Source: Dyadobacter sp. CY345 (GTDB taxonomy: Bacteria > Bacteroidota > Bacteroidia > Cytophagales > Spirosomataceae). Taken from it: 64,000 nucleotides of DNA. Positions within the stretch are counted from its first letter, which is position 1, and every line of letters starts with the position of its first letter. The notes below the pieces were generated by a model that did no database searches, was not told the origin of the DNA, and saw nothing but the letters and a program-made list of their open reading frames with translations. The position numbers were made by a program, and so were the translations under genes. The stretch spans positions 682,001 through 746,000 of the forward strand of contig NZ_JAKFFS010000002.1 in assembly GCF_021502725.1 (NCBI RefSeq), given 5' to 3'. Positions 23,972 through 33,190 of this stretch are shown here, in pieces.

Positions 23972-24055
23972 TACCCGGAGCCGGAGTCGAACCGGCACGA
24001 GTGTAACCTCATTGGTGTTTGAGACCAACGCGTCTACCAATTCCGCCATCCGGGC
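23972..24055 (-). tRNA. tRNA-Leu (CAA)
   Basis: An 84-nt class II tRNA on the minus strand. The acceptor stem GCCCGGA (24049-24055) pairs with TCCGGGT (23973-23979) with one G-U, followed by discriminator A at 23972. The D-arm contains GGTAGACGCG, the anticodon stem TTGGT/ACCAA encloses loop CTCAAAC with anticodon CAA (Leu, codon UUG), a long variable arm follows, and the T-loop GGTTCGACTCC is canonical. CCA is not encoded. tRNA-Leu genes are frequent integration sites, which bears on the adjacent cassette. Confidence 0.97.
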
Positions 24056-24137
24056 ATTGTGTTGTGTTGGGAGTGCAAAAGTAGCGAGAAAATTAGTTTA
24101 TCCAAATTTTGACAACTAAAAATTTGAATAAATTTTC

Positions 24138-25382
24138 CTATTCATAACGCAACGCTTCGATAGGGTCTAAGCGTGAGGCTTTTATGGCTGGATAAATTCC
24201 TGAAAGTACACCGACAATGATGCAGACTGCAATTCCCAAAGCCATCCAAAGCCAGGGAACCACGAAAGAGCTGCCTTCACTGATGGAATTTGAAATCACA
24301 TTTCCGATGATTATTCCTAAAAATAATCCGGCGATTCCACCGATGATACAAACTACAATCGCTTCAATCAGGAATTGAAAGCGGATTACTTGCGGCGTGG
24401 CTCCGAGCGATTTTCTTATACCAATTTCGCGCGTGCGTTCCGTGACGGACACTAGCATAATGTTCATCAGGGCGATCGAGGCACCGAGCAGTGTAATGAT
24501 ACCAATTCCAAATCCTCCGATCCTCAGATATCCTGAAATATTCTCAAAATCCTTGGCCATAGCATCCGCCCGTTCCACGACGAATGAATCTTCATTGCCC
24601 AACTTATCGCCCCGCACACGGCGCATCAGTCCTCTGGCTTCTTCAAGGATCATTTCGCCGTCGGAAATACTGGGAGCCGAGGCCGTTATGTTATATGTCA
24701 GCGCACGGTTTGCTGCCAGTCCGCGCCCGCTGGCCAGAGGAATAATGATCACTCGATCCGAATCCGTTCCACCGCCCATAGAACCCTTCTTTTGCAGAAC
24801 GCCGATGATCTTATATTTGGAACCCATGAACGTAATTTCTTTGTTCACCGGATCAAGCTGGTCAAAAAGATTTCTGGCAATTTCCTGTCCCAGAACTGCA
24901 ACGTTCAAGGAATTTTCGAGGTCGTTTTTATTTAAATTTCTTCCAAAATCCATTTTATATCCGTTGATCGCCAGATATTGTTCATCTGCACCGATCACAG
25001 AACTGTTTGGATTTGTTTTTTTAGAACGATAATTTGCCTGAACGGCACCGCCAATATTGGCAGAAAGTGAAACCGTCGCTTTAAAATCGTCGCGAAACCG
25101 GTCGGCAAATTCACTTGCTTCGTGGTAGTCGATGACAGGATAACGTTTTTCTCTCCTGCCTCCTGACCGGAAATTATTTTGCTCCCGGTTCTGGACTGTA
25201 AACGTATTCGCCCCAAGATCGGCAAAGCTGCTGTTTACAGAATTTTGAATACCTTCAATGGCTGTCAAAATGCCGACGAGCGACGTAATACCGATCGCAA
25301 TAATCAATGCAGTAAGTACAGTACGCAGTAAATTCGACTGAATGGAACGCAGGCCTTCGTCTACATTTTCTTTAATATTCAT
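24138..25382 (-). CDS. MacB-type ABC transporter permease (FtsX family)
   Basis: A 414-residue permease with one N-terminal helix ([20 protein letters not shown]), a large periplasmic MacB_PCD-like domain (about 45-270) and three C-terminal helices of the FtsX domain, ending [20 protein letters not shown]. The conserved [14 protein letters not shown] motif is present. MacB-type permeases couple an ATPase to periplasmic substrate or lipoprotein transport. No ATPase or adaptor is adjacent, so it is an orphan permease; the complete set is 2 kb away in opposite orientation. It probably partners an ATPase encoded elsewhere. Confidence 0.9.
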   Translation of the reverse strand: MNIKENVDEGLRSIQSNLLRTVLTALIIAIGITSLVGILTAIEGIQNSVNSSFADLGANTFTVQNREQNNFRSGGRREKRYPVIDYHEASEFADRFRDDFKATVSLSANIGGAVQANYRSKKTNPNSSVIGADEQYLAINGYKMDFGRNLNKNDLENSLNVAVLGQEIARNLFDQLDPVNKEITFMGSKYKIIGVLQKKGSMGGGTDSDRVIIIPLASGRGLAANRALTYNITASAPSISDGEMILEEARGLMRRVRGDKLGNEDSFVVERADAMAKDFENISGYLRIGGFGIGIITLLGASIALMNIMLVSVTERTREIGIRKSLGATPQVIRFQFLIEAIVVCIIGGIAGLFLGIIIGNVISNSISEGSSFVVPWLWMALGIAVCIIVGVLSGIYPAIKASRLDPIEALRYE

Positions 25383-25600
25383 TGTATAATGATGCTTTAC
25401 GTGCCATATTTAATAAAATTACATTTATTCAGGCAAAAAATGCGCTTCGATAAGTGTATCTTTCGTTATAGTCTGAGGAAAACTTTTCAGTTGTCGACTT
25501 CAAAATCGGTAATCCTGGAATTTTATAGGGTAGCAGAAGATCTTTAAAACCTGATTTCAGGATAAAGAAATTCTGTTTTTATTAATTTGTAAAGCTGCAC

Positions 25601-26887
25601 ATGATGCGTGAAAGAATCAAACCAATGGTACGGCTCTTTGCTCCGTTTATCATTTTTTTAGCGATTTCTGCCCAAAGTCTGGGTAACAGGCTACTGATTC
25701 CGATGGATGAATCTCAGAAAAACCATTTGAAGGCATACGGCATCGCTTACTGGATATTGAAAAGTTACGAAATGGAAATGGACTGGCTTTTAAATTATCG
25801 TGGGGGAAGTTTCATGGTGGCTTACAACCAGCAATTCGCTTCGGAAATGACCGTTCGCGGCGTAAGTTTTGAAGTGATTTCTGATGGTCAGGCGAGCCAG
25901 ATATTAAGCCAGATCAGTGCCCAGGATGTGAATATGGATGCAGTAAAATTGCAAAAAGCACCAAAAGTTGCTGTGTATTCTCCCAAATCAAAATTGCCCT
26001 GGGATGACGCCGTAACGTTGGTTTTAACTTACGCTGAAATTCCTTATGACGTAGTTTACGACGACGAAGTACTGGGAGGAAAATTGCCGGAATACGACTG
26101 GCTCCACTTACATCATGAAGATTTTACCGGGCAGTTTGGCAAGTTTTTTCAATACAAAGATTATCCCTGGTATCGTGAGCAAAAGCGCGAGGCCGAAGGT
26201 ATTGCCGAGAAATTTCAGTTTTCAAACGTGCCTCAGATGAAGCTGGCCGTCGCAAAAAAAATATCGGAATTTGTTTCGGGCGGCGGGTTTATGTTCGCAA
26301 TGTGTAATGCAACAGATACATTCGATATCGCCCTGGCTGCTGAGGGTGTGGATATTGTGGAGACAATGTACGATGGCACGCCAGCCGATCCGACTGCAAA
26401 CTCGAAGCTGAATTATGGAAATACTTTTGCCTTCCAGAATTTCAAAACGATTCCTTATCCGTATGAAATCGAGTTTTCAGATATAGACAATCAGCCGGAG
26501 GAGCGGGGGCTTTCGGAGCCGAATGATTTTTTCTCATTGTTCCAGTTTTCTGCAAAATGGGATCCGGTTCCGAGTATGCTGACGCAAAATCATCAGACCA
26601 TCATCAAAGGTTTTTTAGGCCAGACGACTGCATTTAAAAATCGTTTTGTAAAACCGGAAGTTGTTGTGCTTGCAGAAAATAAGGCTGCCGGTGAAGCGAG
26701 GTATATTCACAGTACGCATGGAAAAGGCTTTTTTACTTTTTACGGCGGACACGATCCGGAGGATTATCAGCATCGGGTGGGTGAGGAGCCGACAGATTTG
26801 AATTTGCATCCTAATTCGGCAGGTTATCGTTTAATTTTAAACAATATACTTTTCCCTGCGGCTAAAAAGAAAAAGATGAAAACCTGA
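25601..26887 (+). CDS. Exported conserved Bacteroidota protein (often called 'asparagine synthetase B')
   Basis: A 428-residue exported protein with a signal peptide (residues ~8-28; LFAPFIIFLAISAQSLG). The mature start NRLLIPMDESQKNHLKAYGI is a hallmark of a Bacteroidota family usually labelled asparagine synthetase B in databases. I see no AsnB amidotransferase or synthetase motifs, so that name is probably wrong. The middle part looks like a GATase1-like fold (PKVAVYSPKSKLPWDDAVTL and GGGFMFAMCNATDTFDIALA), and the end HPNSAGYRLILNNILFPAA is also typical. A periplasmic role is likely, substrate unknown. An intrinsic terminator follows. Confidence 0.7.
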   Translation: MMRERIKPMVRLFAPFIIFLAISAQSLGNRLLIPMDESQKNHLKAYGIAYWILKSYEMEMDWLLNYRGGSFMVAYNQQFASEMTVRGVSFEVISDGQASQILSQISAQDVNMDAVKLQKAPKVAVYSPKSKLPWDDAVTLVLTYAEIPYDVVYDDEVLGGKLPEYDWLHLHHEDFTGQFGKFFQYKDYPWYREQKREAEGIAEKFQFSNVPQMKLAVAKKISEFVSGGGFMFAMCNATDTFDIALAAEGVDIVETMYDGTPADPTANSKLNYGNTFAFQNFKTIPYPYEIEFSDIDNQPEERGLSEPNDFFSLFQFSAKWDPVPSMLTQNHQTIIKGFLGQTTAFKNRFVKPEVVVLAENKAAGEARYIHSTHGKGFFTFYGGHDPEDYQHRVGEEPTDLNLHPNSAGYRLILNNILFPAAKKKKMKT

Positions 26888-26920
26888 ATTTCAGATTTTC
26901 AAAAGTTCGAAAACAAACAG

Positions 26921-26946
26921 ACCGTGCATAATCGCACGGTTTTTTG
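26921..26946 (+). terminator. Intrinsic terminator
   Basis: ACCGTGC (26921-26927) pairs with GCACGGT (26934-26940), 7 bp and a 6-base loop, followed by a T-tract. It ends the exported-protein gene and separates it from the efflux operon. Confidence 0.85.
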
Positions 26947-26990
26947 TTTATAAAATAAATACAATGATCTGTAAATCAATAAATTGAATT

Positions 26991-27006
26991 TTGGCATAAA
27001 GTTGTA
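26991..27006 (+). promoter_or_regulatory. Possible sigma-54-like promoter upstream of the efflux operon
   Basis: TTGGCATAAAGTTGTA resembles the sigma-54 -24/-12 pattern (TGGCA...TTG) but the spacer is one base short and the -12 GC is GT, so it is at best a weak match. It is reported only because a sigma-54 activator is encoded at the end of the same gene series, 59 bases upstream of the adaptor ATG. Spacing is strict for sigma-54, so this may be coincidence. Confidence 0.2.
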
Positions 27007-27064
27007 AGACAAAAGATATAGTTAGCCATGAAAGAAAATTGTCTATATCTTAAAGATTGCAAAA

Positions 27065-28312
27065 ATGGATCGGGAAGTAGAACCGGAATATGTCAGGAAA
27101 CAAAAAAGCCGCCGTTGGGTTATCGGAATTTTAAGCGTTGTCATTTTAATTTCAGGAGTCTTTTTTCTTAGACGATCGCTGCAAGGCACCATAGAGGCTT
27201 CAAGAATCAGAACGGGAATTGTACAGGTTGGCGATGTCGAAAATACATTGACAGCGACCGGCGAAATAATTCCTGCTTATGAACAGATTATTACAAGTCC
27301 TATTCGCGCCAGTATCCGAAGGATTTTGTTAACACCCGGAACACCCGTTTCACCCGGACAAGCCATTGTCGATCTTGATAAATCACTTACTGAAATTGAA
27401 TCAGAGAAATTTAAAGATCAGTTGGCATTAAAACGTAACAGCATTGAACAGTTACGGATGAAGCTCAACAAGAATTTGTTTGATGCTGAGATTAATGATA
27501 AAATAAAATCACTTAATATCAACAAACTTCTTGCTGATTTTGAAGATGCCAAACGCTTGCAGAAAGTTGGCGGCGGTACCGGAGAAGACATCACGCGGGC
27601 AGAAAACGCATTGAAAATCGCAGAACTGGAAAAACGCCAGCTTGAAAATGATCTGCACTATAACCGTGAATCCATGGGTGCCAGTCTGAAAGAAACAGAA
27701 CTTGGCGCGCAGATTGAAGGAAATAATTTGAAAGAGTTACAGCACAAATTAAAAATGGCTGATATCGTAGCGGACCGGAAGGGGGTTTTGACCTGGGTAA
27801 ATGAGAATATCGGTTCGTCGGTCAGTGAAGGTGAAATGCTGGCGAAAGTGGCTGATCTGGGAAGTTTTCGGATCGATGGTTCGTGCTCAGACGTATATGC
27901 TGATCAGGTCAAAACGGGGCTGCCGGTTATTGTCAAATTAAACGAAACGCTGTTGCGCGGAGCCATCACACAGGTGAAGCCGTCGATCAAAAATGGGATT
28001 ATAGAATTCAAAGTGCAGCTTGATAATGCAAAAAATGAATCGCTGCGACCGAATATGAAAGTGGAAGTTTTCATCATCACCAACCGCAGTTCGAATACGC
28101 TGCGTGTAGCGAACGGGCCAACTTTTAATGGAAAACGAAAACAGTTTGTCTATGTATTTAAAAACGGAATTGCTTACCGGCGGGAAGTTGAAGTAGGGCT
28201 CTCCAACTTCGATTTTGTTGAAATAAAAAGCGGCTTGGAAAAAGGTGAAACCGTAATAATAACGGATATGAGCCAGTTGGAAAATATGGAGGAAATCTCA
28301 ATTAAGCAATAA
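27065..28312 (+). CDS. HlyD/MacA-type efflux adaptor (membrane fusion protein)
   Basis: A 415-residue periplasmic adaptor. One N-terminal membrane anchor (residues ~17-35; GILSVVILISGVFFL) is followed by a barrel-sandwich lipoyl half (GDVENTLTATGEIIPAYEQI, IRRILLTPGTPVSPGQAIVD), a long coiled-coil hairpin (about 105-220), the second lipoyl half and a beta-barrel ending GLEKGETVIITDMSQLEN. It links an inner-membrane ABC transporter to an outer-membrane channel. The next gene, two bases downstream, encodes a TolC-like channel, then ATPase and permeases, giving a tripartite MacAB-TolC-like machine. Confidence 0.9.
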   Translation: MDREVEPEYVRKQKSRRWVIGILSVVILISGVFFLRRSLQGTIEASRIRTGIVQVGDVENTLTATGEIIPAYEQIITSPIRASIRRILLTPGTPVSPGQAIVDLDKSLTEIESEKFKDQLALKRNSIEQLRMKLNKNLFDAEINDKIKSLNINKLLADFEDAKRLQKVGGGTGEDITRAENALKIAELEKRQLENDLHYNRESMGASLKETELGAQIEGNNLKELQHKLKMADIVADRKGVLTWVNENIGSSVSEGEMLAKVADLGSFRIDGSCSDVYADQVKTGLPVIVKLNETLLRGAITQVKPSIKNGIIEFKVQLDNAKNESLRPNMKVEVFIITNRSSNTLRVANGPTFNGKRKQFVYVFKNGIAYRREVEVGLSNFDFVEIKSGLEKGETVIITDMSQLENMEEISIKQ

Positions 28313-28314
28313 CC

Positions 28315-29763
28315 ATGGACATGAGATATTTCTACGTTCTTTTATTCATTTTTCAAATGTCGCTCTGTCAGGCGCAGGTTCAAAAGTTGTCCTTGTCTGA
28401 GGTGGTGCAGAAAGCCAGGGAACAATCAGTCGCGTCCAAGCAGGCTGTGACATCGAAGAAAACCAATTTCTGGCAATACAGGTCGTTCCTGGCTGATTTT
28501 AAACCGCAACTGAGCCTGAACGGTACGGTGCCCGGATTTACGAACTCGTATATTCAGGTTGTCCAACCCGACGGCACGGTTTCGTTTCAATCTGTTTCTT
28601 ATAACAATTCGGTTGTCAGCCTTTCTTTGGAACAGAAAATAGCACCGACGGGAGGAACCATTTATGTTCAGCAACAGATGCAGCGTTTTGATGATTTTGC
28701 CGGAGATGCCACGCGTTATAACGGAATTCCTTTCGAATTCGGAATCAGCCAGCCTTTGTTCCGTTTTAATAAAATGAAATGGGATAGAAAAATAGAGCCG
28801 TTAAGATTTCAGGAAGGAAACCAAAAATACATTGGAGATCTTGAACAGGTTGCGCTGGATGCCACAGGGCTGTATTTTGATCTACTTGTCGCGCAGGTGA
28901 ATTTGCAGATTGCAGAGAAAAACAGAAGCAACAATGACACTTTGTACAAGATAGCCGGACATAAGCTTGAACTTGGAAAGATATCCCAAAATGATTTATT
29001 ACAACTTCAAATGGGACTTCTGACTGCGCAAAAAGATCTGGCTTCAGCGCAGCAGTCTGCGGCAGTATCGACATTAAAGTTGAAGATGTTTTTGAGTTCA
29101 CGGGATGAACGGGAGCTGGAATTGGAAGTGCCGGTGGAACTTGAAGCGTTTGAAATAAACCCTCAAATGGCCTTGGATGAAGCCTTTGCCAATCGGGCCG
29201 ACGCCATTACCTTTCGCCGGAAATTGCTGGAAGCTGAGCGTGACCTGGTTTCTGCAAAAAAAGAAAATGGGCTGAATGCATCGTTGAATGCCACGTTTGG
29301 GTTGTCAAATCAGGGACCAAGGCCGGGTGATATTTATATAAAACCGCAAGATCGCGAGTTTGTAGAATTGCAGTTTACATTACCGATCATGACCTGGGGA
29401 AGAAATAAGGCTAGAACGGAGGTGGCCAGAGCGAATCAGGAATTCGCACAACAGTCGGTGGAACAAGATAAACTTACCTTTGAGCAGGAAATTTTCACAC
29501 AGGTAACACTTTTGCAAATGTTGCAGAAACAGGTGAAACTAACAAAACTTGCCGATCAGATTGCGGCAAACCGGTATCAAATTGCGCAGGACCGGTTTAT
29601 ACTGAGCAATTTAAGTGTGACCGATCTGGGTATTGCTATGCAGGAGAAAGACAGGGCAAAAAGAGATTATATTCTGGCCTTACGGGATTACTGGCAAACG
29701 TATTATACGCTGCGTTTACTTACTTTATACGATTTTGAAAAGAAACAAAAGATTAACTATTAG
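28315..29763 (+). CDS. TolC-family outer-membrane efflux protein
   Basis: A 482-residue outer-membrane channel protein with a signal peptide (MRYFYVLLFIFQMSLCQAQV at residues 3-22). The tandem OEP repeats are visible: long coiled-coil helices with ALDATGLYFDLLVAQVNLQI and a matching second set near EQEIFTQVTLLQMLQKQVKL, plus strand pairs such as LSLNGTVPGF and VELQFTLPIMTWGRNKARTE. It would provide the exit duct for the adaptor encoded immediately upstream. Expected length for TolC homologues (~450-490). Gap of two bases to the adaptor indicates one operon. Confidence 0.9.
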   Translation: MDMRYFYVLLFIFQMSLCQAQVQKLSLSEVVQKAREQSVASKQAVTSKKTNFWQYRSFLADFKPQLSLNGTVPGFTNSYIQVVQPDGTVSFQSVSYNNSVVSLSLEQKIAPTGGTIYVQQQMQRFDDFAGDATRYNGIPFEFGISQPLFRFNKMKWDRKIEPLRFQEGNQKYIGDLEQVALDATGLYFDLLVAQVNLQIAEKNRSNNDTLYKIAGHKLELGKISQNDLLQLQMGLLTAQKDLASAQQSAAVSTLKLKMFLSSRDERELELEVPVELEAFEINPQMALDEAFANRADAITFRRKLLEAERDLVSAKKENGLNASLNATFGLSNQGPRPGDIYIKPQDREFVELQFTLPIMTWGRNKARTEVARANQEFAQQSVEQDKLTFEQEIFTQVTLLQMLQKQVKLTKLADQIAANRYQIAQDRFILSNLSVTDLGIAMQEKDRAKRDYILALRDYWQTYYTLRLLTLYDFEKKQKINY

Positions 29764-29805
29764 CCATAAATCATATTATCAACCATTATCAATTTTAACA
29801 CTGCC

Positions 29806-30468
29806 ATGATAAAACTTCAAAATGTTGAGAAGGTTTACCGGACAAGTTCGATAGAAACACTAGCATTGAATAACATTAATTTAAATGTCAAAAAAGGTGA
29901 ATTTGTATCGATCATGGGGCCTTCCGGTTGCGGAAAAAGTACTTTGCTTAATATCATCGGTTTGCTTGACGCGCCATCCAAAGGCATTATCGAGATAGAC
30001 GGACAGAAGGTTGAAAGTTATCAGGATAAAGCCGTCGCGCCTTTAAGAAACAAGATGCTGGGTTTTATCTTCCAAAGTTTCCATTTAATTAATGATCTAT
30101 CTGTTATCGATAACGTGGAAATTCCTTTGCTGTATCGGTCAACAACTGCAAAACAGAGAAGAGAGCTGGCGGAAGAAGCGCTTGAAAAAGTAGGTTTATC
30201 AAACCGGATGAAACATTTTCCCAAACAACTTTCCGGTGGACAAAAACAACGGGTAGCTATTGCGAGGGCGATTGTTGGAAAACCGGAAATAATCCTAGCC
30301 GATGAGCCAACGGGAAATCTGGACAGTGCGATGGGAAACGAGATTCTCAACATTTTACAATCCCTGAACGAAAGCGGAGCAACGATCGTCATGGTCACCC
30401 ACGATGATGCCATGGCAAAAAGAACCCACCGACTAATCCGTTTATTCGACGGAACGCAGGTACTTTAA
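29806..30468 (+). CDS. ABC transporter ATP-binding protein (LolD/MacB-type)
   Basis: A 220-residue ATPase. Walker A is GPSGCGKST near residues 39-47, the signature is LSGGQKQR near 144-151, Walker B is IILADEPTGNLD near 163-174, and the switch His is in MVTHDDAMAKR. It belongs to the LolD/FtsE/MacB subclass, which powers transmission of mechanical force across the membrane instead of simple import. It lies 42 bases downstream of the TolC-like gene, with two FtsX-type permeases next, so it energizes the same tripartite complex. Highly confident. Confidence 0.95.
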   Translation: MIKLQNVEKVYRTSSIETLALNNINLNVKKGEFVSIMGPSGCGKSTLLNIIGLLDAPSKGIIEIDGQKVESYQDKAVAPLRNKMLGFIFQSFHLINDLSVIDNVEIPLLYRSTTAKQRRELAEEALEKVGLSNRMKHFPKQLSGGQKQRVAIARAIVGKPEIILADEPTGNLDSAMGNEILNILQSLNESGATIVMVTHDDAMAKRTHRLIRLFDGTQVL

Positions 30469-30648
30469 TTTTGAATGATAGAATGAGTGAATGATAGAAT
30501 GTGTGGATAGTTGAGACATTTTAATTAACACAACGACTTACCCATTCTGTTATCAAAACTCAATAATGTCCAAAAATCAGGATCCCGCCACATTCTCTCA
30601 TTCACTCATTCAATCACTCTATCATTCACCCACTCACTCATTCAAAAT
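30469..30648. repeat. GAATGA-rich inverted arrays between ATPase and permease
   Basis: The spacer contains tandem GAATGA/GAATGAGTGA-like units at 30469-30509 (TTTTGAATGATAGAATGAGT) and the complementary CATTCACTCATT units at 30591-30648, ending TCATTCAAAA. The two arms can pair imperfectly into a long hairpin. A shorter copy of the same arrangement occurs in the next spacer (31911-31999). No gene is present; the region may hold a processing or attenuation structure. Confidence 0.75.
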
Positions 30649-30656
30649 TCCCCATC

Positions 30657-31904
30657 ATGCTCTCGAACTATATAAAAATCGCCTGGAAGGTTTTGCTGCG
30701 GCATCCTTTCTATACATTTATTACCTTATTTGGGATAAGTCTCACGCTGACTGTGCTTATGCTTTTGACTTCGTTTCTTGATCATTTAATTGGAGCGCAT
30801 TATCCCGAGACAAAAAGAGACAGGACACTTTATATTGAAAGAATCGTTATGCAGGATTCCGCCCGGCAATCGATGATGTCCAATTCTATGAGTTTTAGAT
30901 TTCTGACAGATTATGCAAAAACTCTTAAAACAGCTGAGCGGGTCACGATTTTTTCATACTTCAACGGATCAAACGCTTATGTTGGTTCTCAGAAAATTAA
31001 GCTAAACATCACTTTTTCTGACGCAGATTTCTGGCGTGTTTCGGATTTTAAATTTATTGAGGGAAAGCCGTATAATGAGCAGAATATAGCAAACGGCGAC
31101 TATGTAGCCGTAATCACCGACGACTTTAAAAAGCATTATTTTTCCAATTCTGATGAGCCGGTTGTTGGCAAAAGTATTGAAATTGAAAATATTAATTACA
31201 AAGTGATCGGTGTTGTTAAAGGTAGTCCAATAACGCGACCGTTTACTCATGCGGATGTTTATTTTCCTTACACCGCACCTAAAAGTAATTACCAGAATAG
31301 CGGTATGGTAGGTAACTTTATAGCAATGGTTTTGGCGAAAGATCCCTCAGATCTTAAAACAGTCCAAAGTGAATTTCAGAGTAATATCAGGAAAATTCCG
31401 TTGCCAGGTAAGCAGGGTGGATTTAAATATGGTTTGCTTGAAGTAAGAAGTGATCCATATCTGGAAAACTTTATAACCTCAATTTTAAACGGAGGTCCGG
31501 GATTGAAAAATATACTTTATGGAGTGATCGTATTTATTGTACTCATGCTCATGGGCCTTCCGGCAATTAATCTGGTGAATTTAAATGTCGGGCGAATTTT
31601 AGAAAGAGCTTCTGAAATTGGTGTCAGGAAAGCCTTTGGAGCTCCGGTAAAAACGTTGATGTGGCAATTTATTGTTGAAAATATTTTTATCACTTTCATT
31701 GGAGGCGTTATTGCACTGATCCTGACATTCACACTTATTCAGATCATCAATGCAAGCGGCTGGATTGCTTACGCTGACCTTACAATCAATCTTGCCGTGT
31801 TTTCAATCAGCGTTATAGTCTGTCTGATTTTTGGATTACTCTCAGGAGTTTTACCAGCGCTCAGAATGTCAAAATTAAGCATCATCGAAGCGCTGAAAGC
31901 GTAA
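30657..31904 (+). CDS. FtsX-family ABC transporter permease
   Basis: A 415-residue permease: one N-terminal helix (YTFITLFGISLTLTVLMLLT), a periplasmic MacB_PCD-like domain (~50-270) and three C-terminal helices with RASEIGVRKAFGAPVKTLMW and SGVLPALRMSKLSIIEALKA. The 'EIGVRKAxGA' and 'LPALRxSxxxxIEAL' motifs are family signatures. The ATG at 30657 is clear. It works with the ATPase encoded upstream, and with the second, more diverged permease at 32008, presumably forming a heterodimer. Confidence 0.92.
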   Translation: MLSNYIKIAWKVLLRHPFYTFITLFGISLTLTVLMLLTSFLDHLIGAHYPETKRDRTLYIERIVMQDSARQSMMSNSMSFRFLTDYAKTLKTAERVTIFSYFNGSNAYVGSQKIKLNITFSDADFWRVSDFKFIEGKPYNEQNIANGDYVAVITDDFKKHYFSNSDEPVVGKSIEIENINYKVIGVVKGSPITRPFTHADVYFPYTAPKSNYQNSGMVGNFIAMVLAKDPSDLKTVQSEFQSNIRKIPLPGKQGGFKYGLLEVRSDPYLENFITSILNGGPGLKNILYGVIVFIVLMLMGLPAINLVNLNVGRILERASEIGVRKAFGAPVKTLMWQFIVENIFITFIGGVIALILTFTLIQIINASGWIAYADLTINLAVFSISVIVCLIFGLLSGVLPALRMSKLSIIEALKA

Positions 31905-31910
31905 ATTTAA

Positions 31911-31999
31911 TTTTGAATGAGTGAATGAGTGAATGAGAGAACAAGCGTCTCATTCGAAATATTCATTCATTCTCCCATTCAATCATTCACTCATTTAAT
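31911..31999. repeat. Second GAATGAGT inverted array between the two permeases
   Basis: TTTTGAATGAGTGAATGAGTGA (31911 on; units GAATGAGT) is followed at 31961-31999 by CATTCATTCTCCCATTC- and CACTCATTT-type units that complement it. This repeats the structure in the previous spacer, including the TTTTGAATGA boundary, and spans nearly the whole gap between the permease genes. Confidence 0.7.
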
Positions 32000-32007
32000 T
32001 CTTCCCC

Positions 32008-33177
32008 ATGATACGCCATCTTTTCAAATTAATATGGAATAAAAAGAAAACCCATTCACTGCTGATCATAGAGATTTGGGCTTCCTTTATGGTCCTTTTT
32101 GGACTGGCAACGCTGATTACTTACAATGTCAAAAATTACCTGGAACCACTCGGATTTGAGTATGAAAATGTTTGGGCGATTACCCTGAACAACAATCAGG
32201 ATACTATGGCAGTAGCAGAAAAGGTGCAAACTATATTTCAAAGCGTTAAGGGGTTTCCAGAAGTAGAATCACTTTCAAGGATGAGCGATGCTTATCCTTT
32301 TTCACACAGCAATAACAGCCGAACCGTTAAGTATAAAAATTCAAATGTTCAAATAGGGGTTGTTATTGCAGATGAAAATCTTTCAAAAACTATCAATATT
32401 CCACTGATAGCTGGAAAATGGTATCGAAATACGGATAGTGTAGGTAAATACATTCCTGTTGTGATCAACAAAATGGCAGAAACTGCACTTTTTGATAATC
32501 AACCGGCTGTTGGAAAAGTACTTAATGACTATTATGGAAAAGCAACTTGGGTTGTGGCAGGTGTTGTAGATTATTATAAGGACAAAGCTGAATTTATGCT
32601 CAACAAACCAATCATGTTTGAGCTATTAAAGGCCGATCAGATTTATAACAAAACATTGGTAATTCGAGTCAAGCCTGGGACGGATGCTGTGTTTGAAGCC
32701 AAACTTGTGAAGGCAATTACCGGCATTGGAAAAGGTTGGAGCTCCGAAATTATATATCTGACAGACGCGCGTCAAACACAACATAATATTACACTTATCC
32801 CGGTCATTATTTTTCTGATTATTTGCAGTTTTCTGCTAGTCAATGTCGCTTTGGGTTTATTTGGGATTCTAAATTTAAGTATAGCCAGAAGGCGCGGAGA
32901 AATTGGCTTACGTCGTGCGATGGGTGCTACTGAAGGGAGCGTAACAGCACAGTTCCTGGGTGAAATATGGGTTCTGGCTAGTTTTAGCCTGGTGTTAGGT
33001 ATATTATTTGCGATTCAGTTTCCATTGATGAATGTATTTGATGTAGCTGGTGGGGTATATGTTACAGCAATTATAATCGCCATCGTAGTCATATTTATCA
33101 TCGTCACGTTATGTGCTTGGTATCCGAGTCGGCAGGCGTCAAGAATTCATCCGGCAATTGCTTTGCATGAGGATTAA
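32008..33177 (+). CDS. FtsX-family ABC transporter permease (second)
   Basis: A 389-residue permease with the same architecture as its neighbour: N-terminal helix (SLLIIEIWASFMVLFGLATL), periplasmic domain and three C-terminal helices ending ARRRGEIGLRRAMGATEGSV, then WYPSRQASRIHPAIALHED. Sequence similarity to the previous permease is low, as expected for the two halves of a heterodimer. The gene is followed 13 bases later by the inverted-repeat GxxExxY element, so the original operon has probably been interrupted before the regulator genes. Confidence 0.92.
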   Translation: MIRHLFKLIWNKKKTHSLLIIEIWASFMVLFGLATLITYNVKNYLEPLGFEYENVWAITLNNNQDTMAVAEKVQTIFQSVKGFPEVESLSRMSDAYPFSHSNNSRTVKYKNSNVQIGVVIADENLSKTINIPLIAGKWYRNTDSVGKYIPVVINKMAETALFDNQPAVGKVLNDYYGKATWVVAGVVDYYKDKAEFMLNKPIMFELLKADQIYNKTLVIRVKPGTDAVFEAKLVKAITGIGKGWSSEIIYLTDARQTQHNITLIPVIIFLIICSFLLVNVALGLFGILNLSIARRRGEIGLRRAMGATEGSVTAQFLGEIWVLASFSLVLGILFAIQFPLMNVFDVAGGVYVTAIIIAIVVIFIIVTLCAWYPSRQASRIHPAIALHED

Positions 33178-33190
33178 GGGTTTAAAGGGG

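Noticed and set aside
23394..24049. Minus-strand frames opposite the cassette gene and over the tRNA
   Set aside because: They are shadow frames; one runs through the tRNA-Leu gene, which cannot be coding.
25383..25420. TGGCACG near 25405 (minus strand) as a sigma-54 promoter for the lone permease
   Set aside because: The following GC is eight bases away instead of ten, and the site is only about 20 bases from the start codon.
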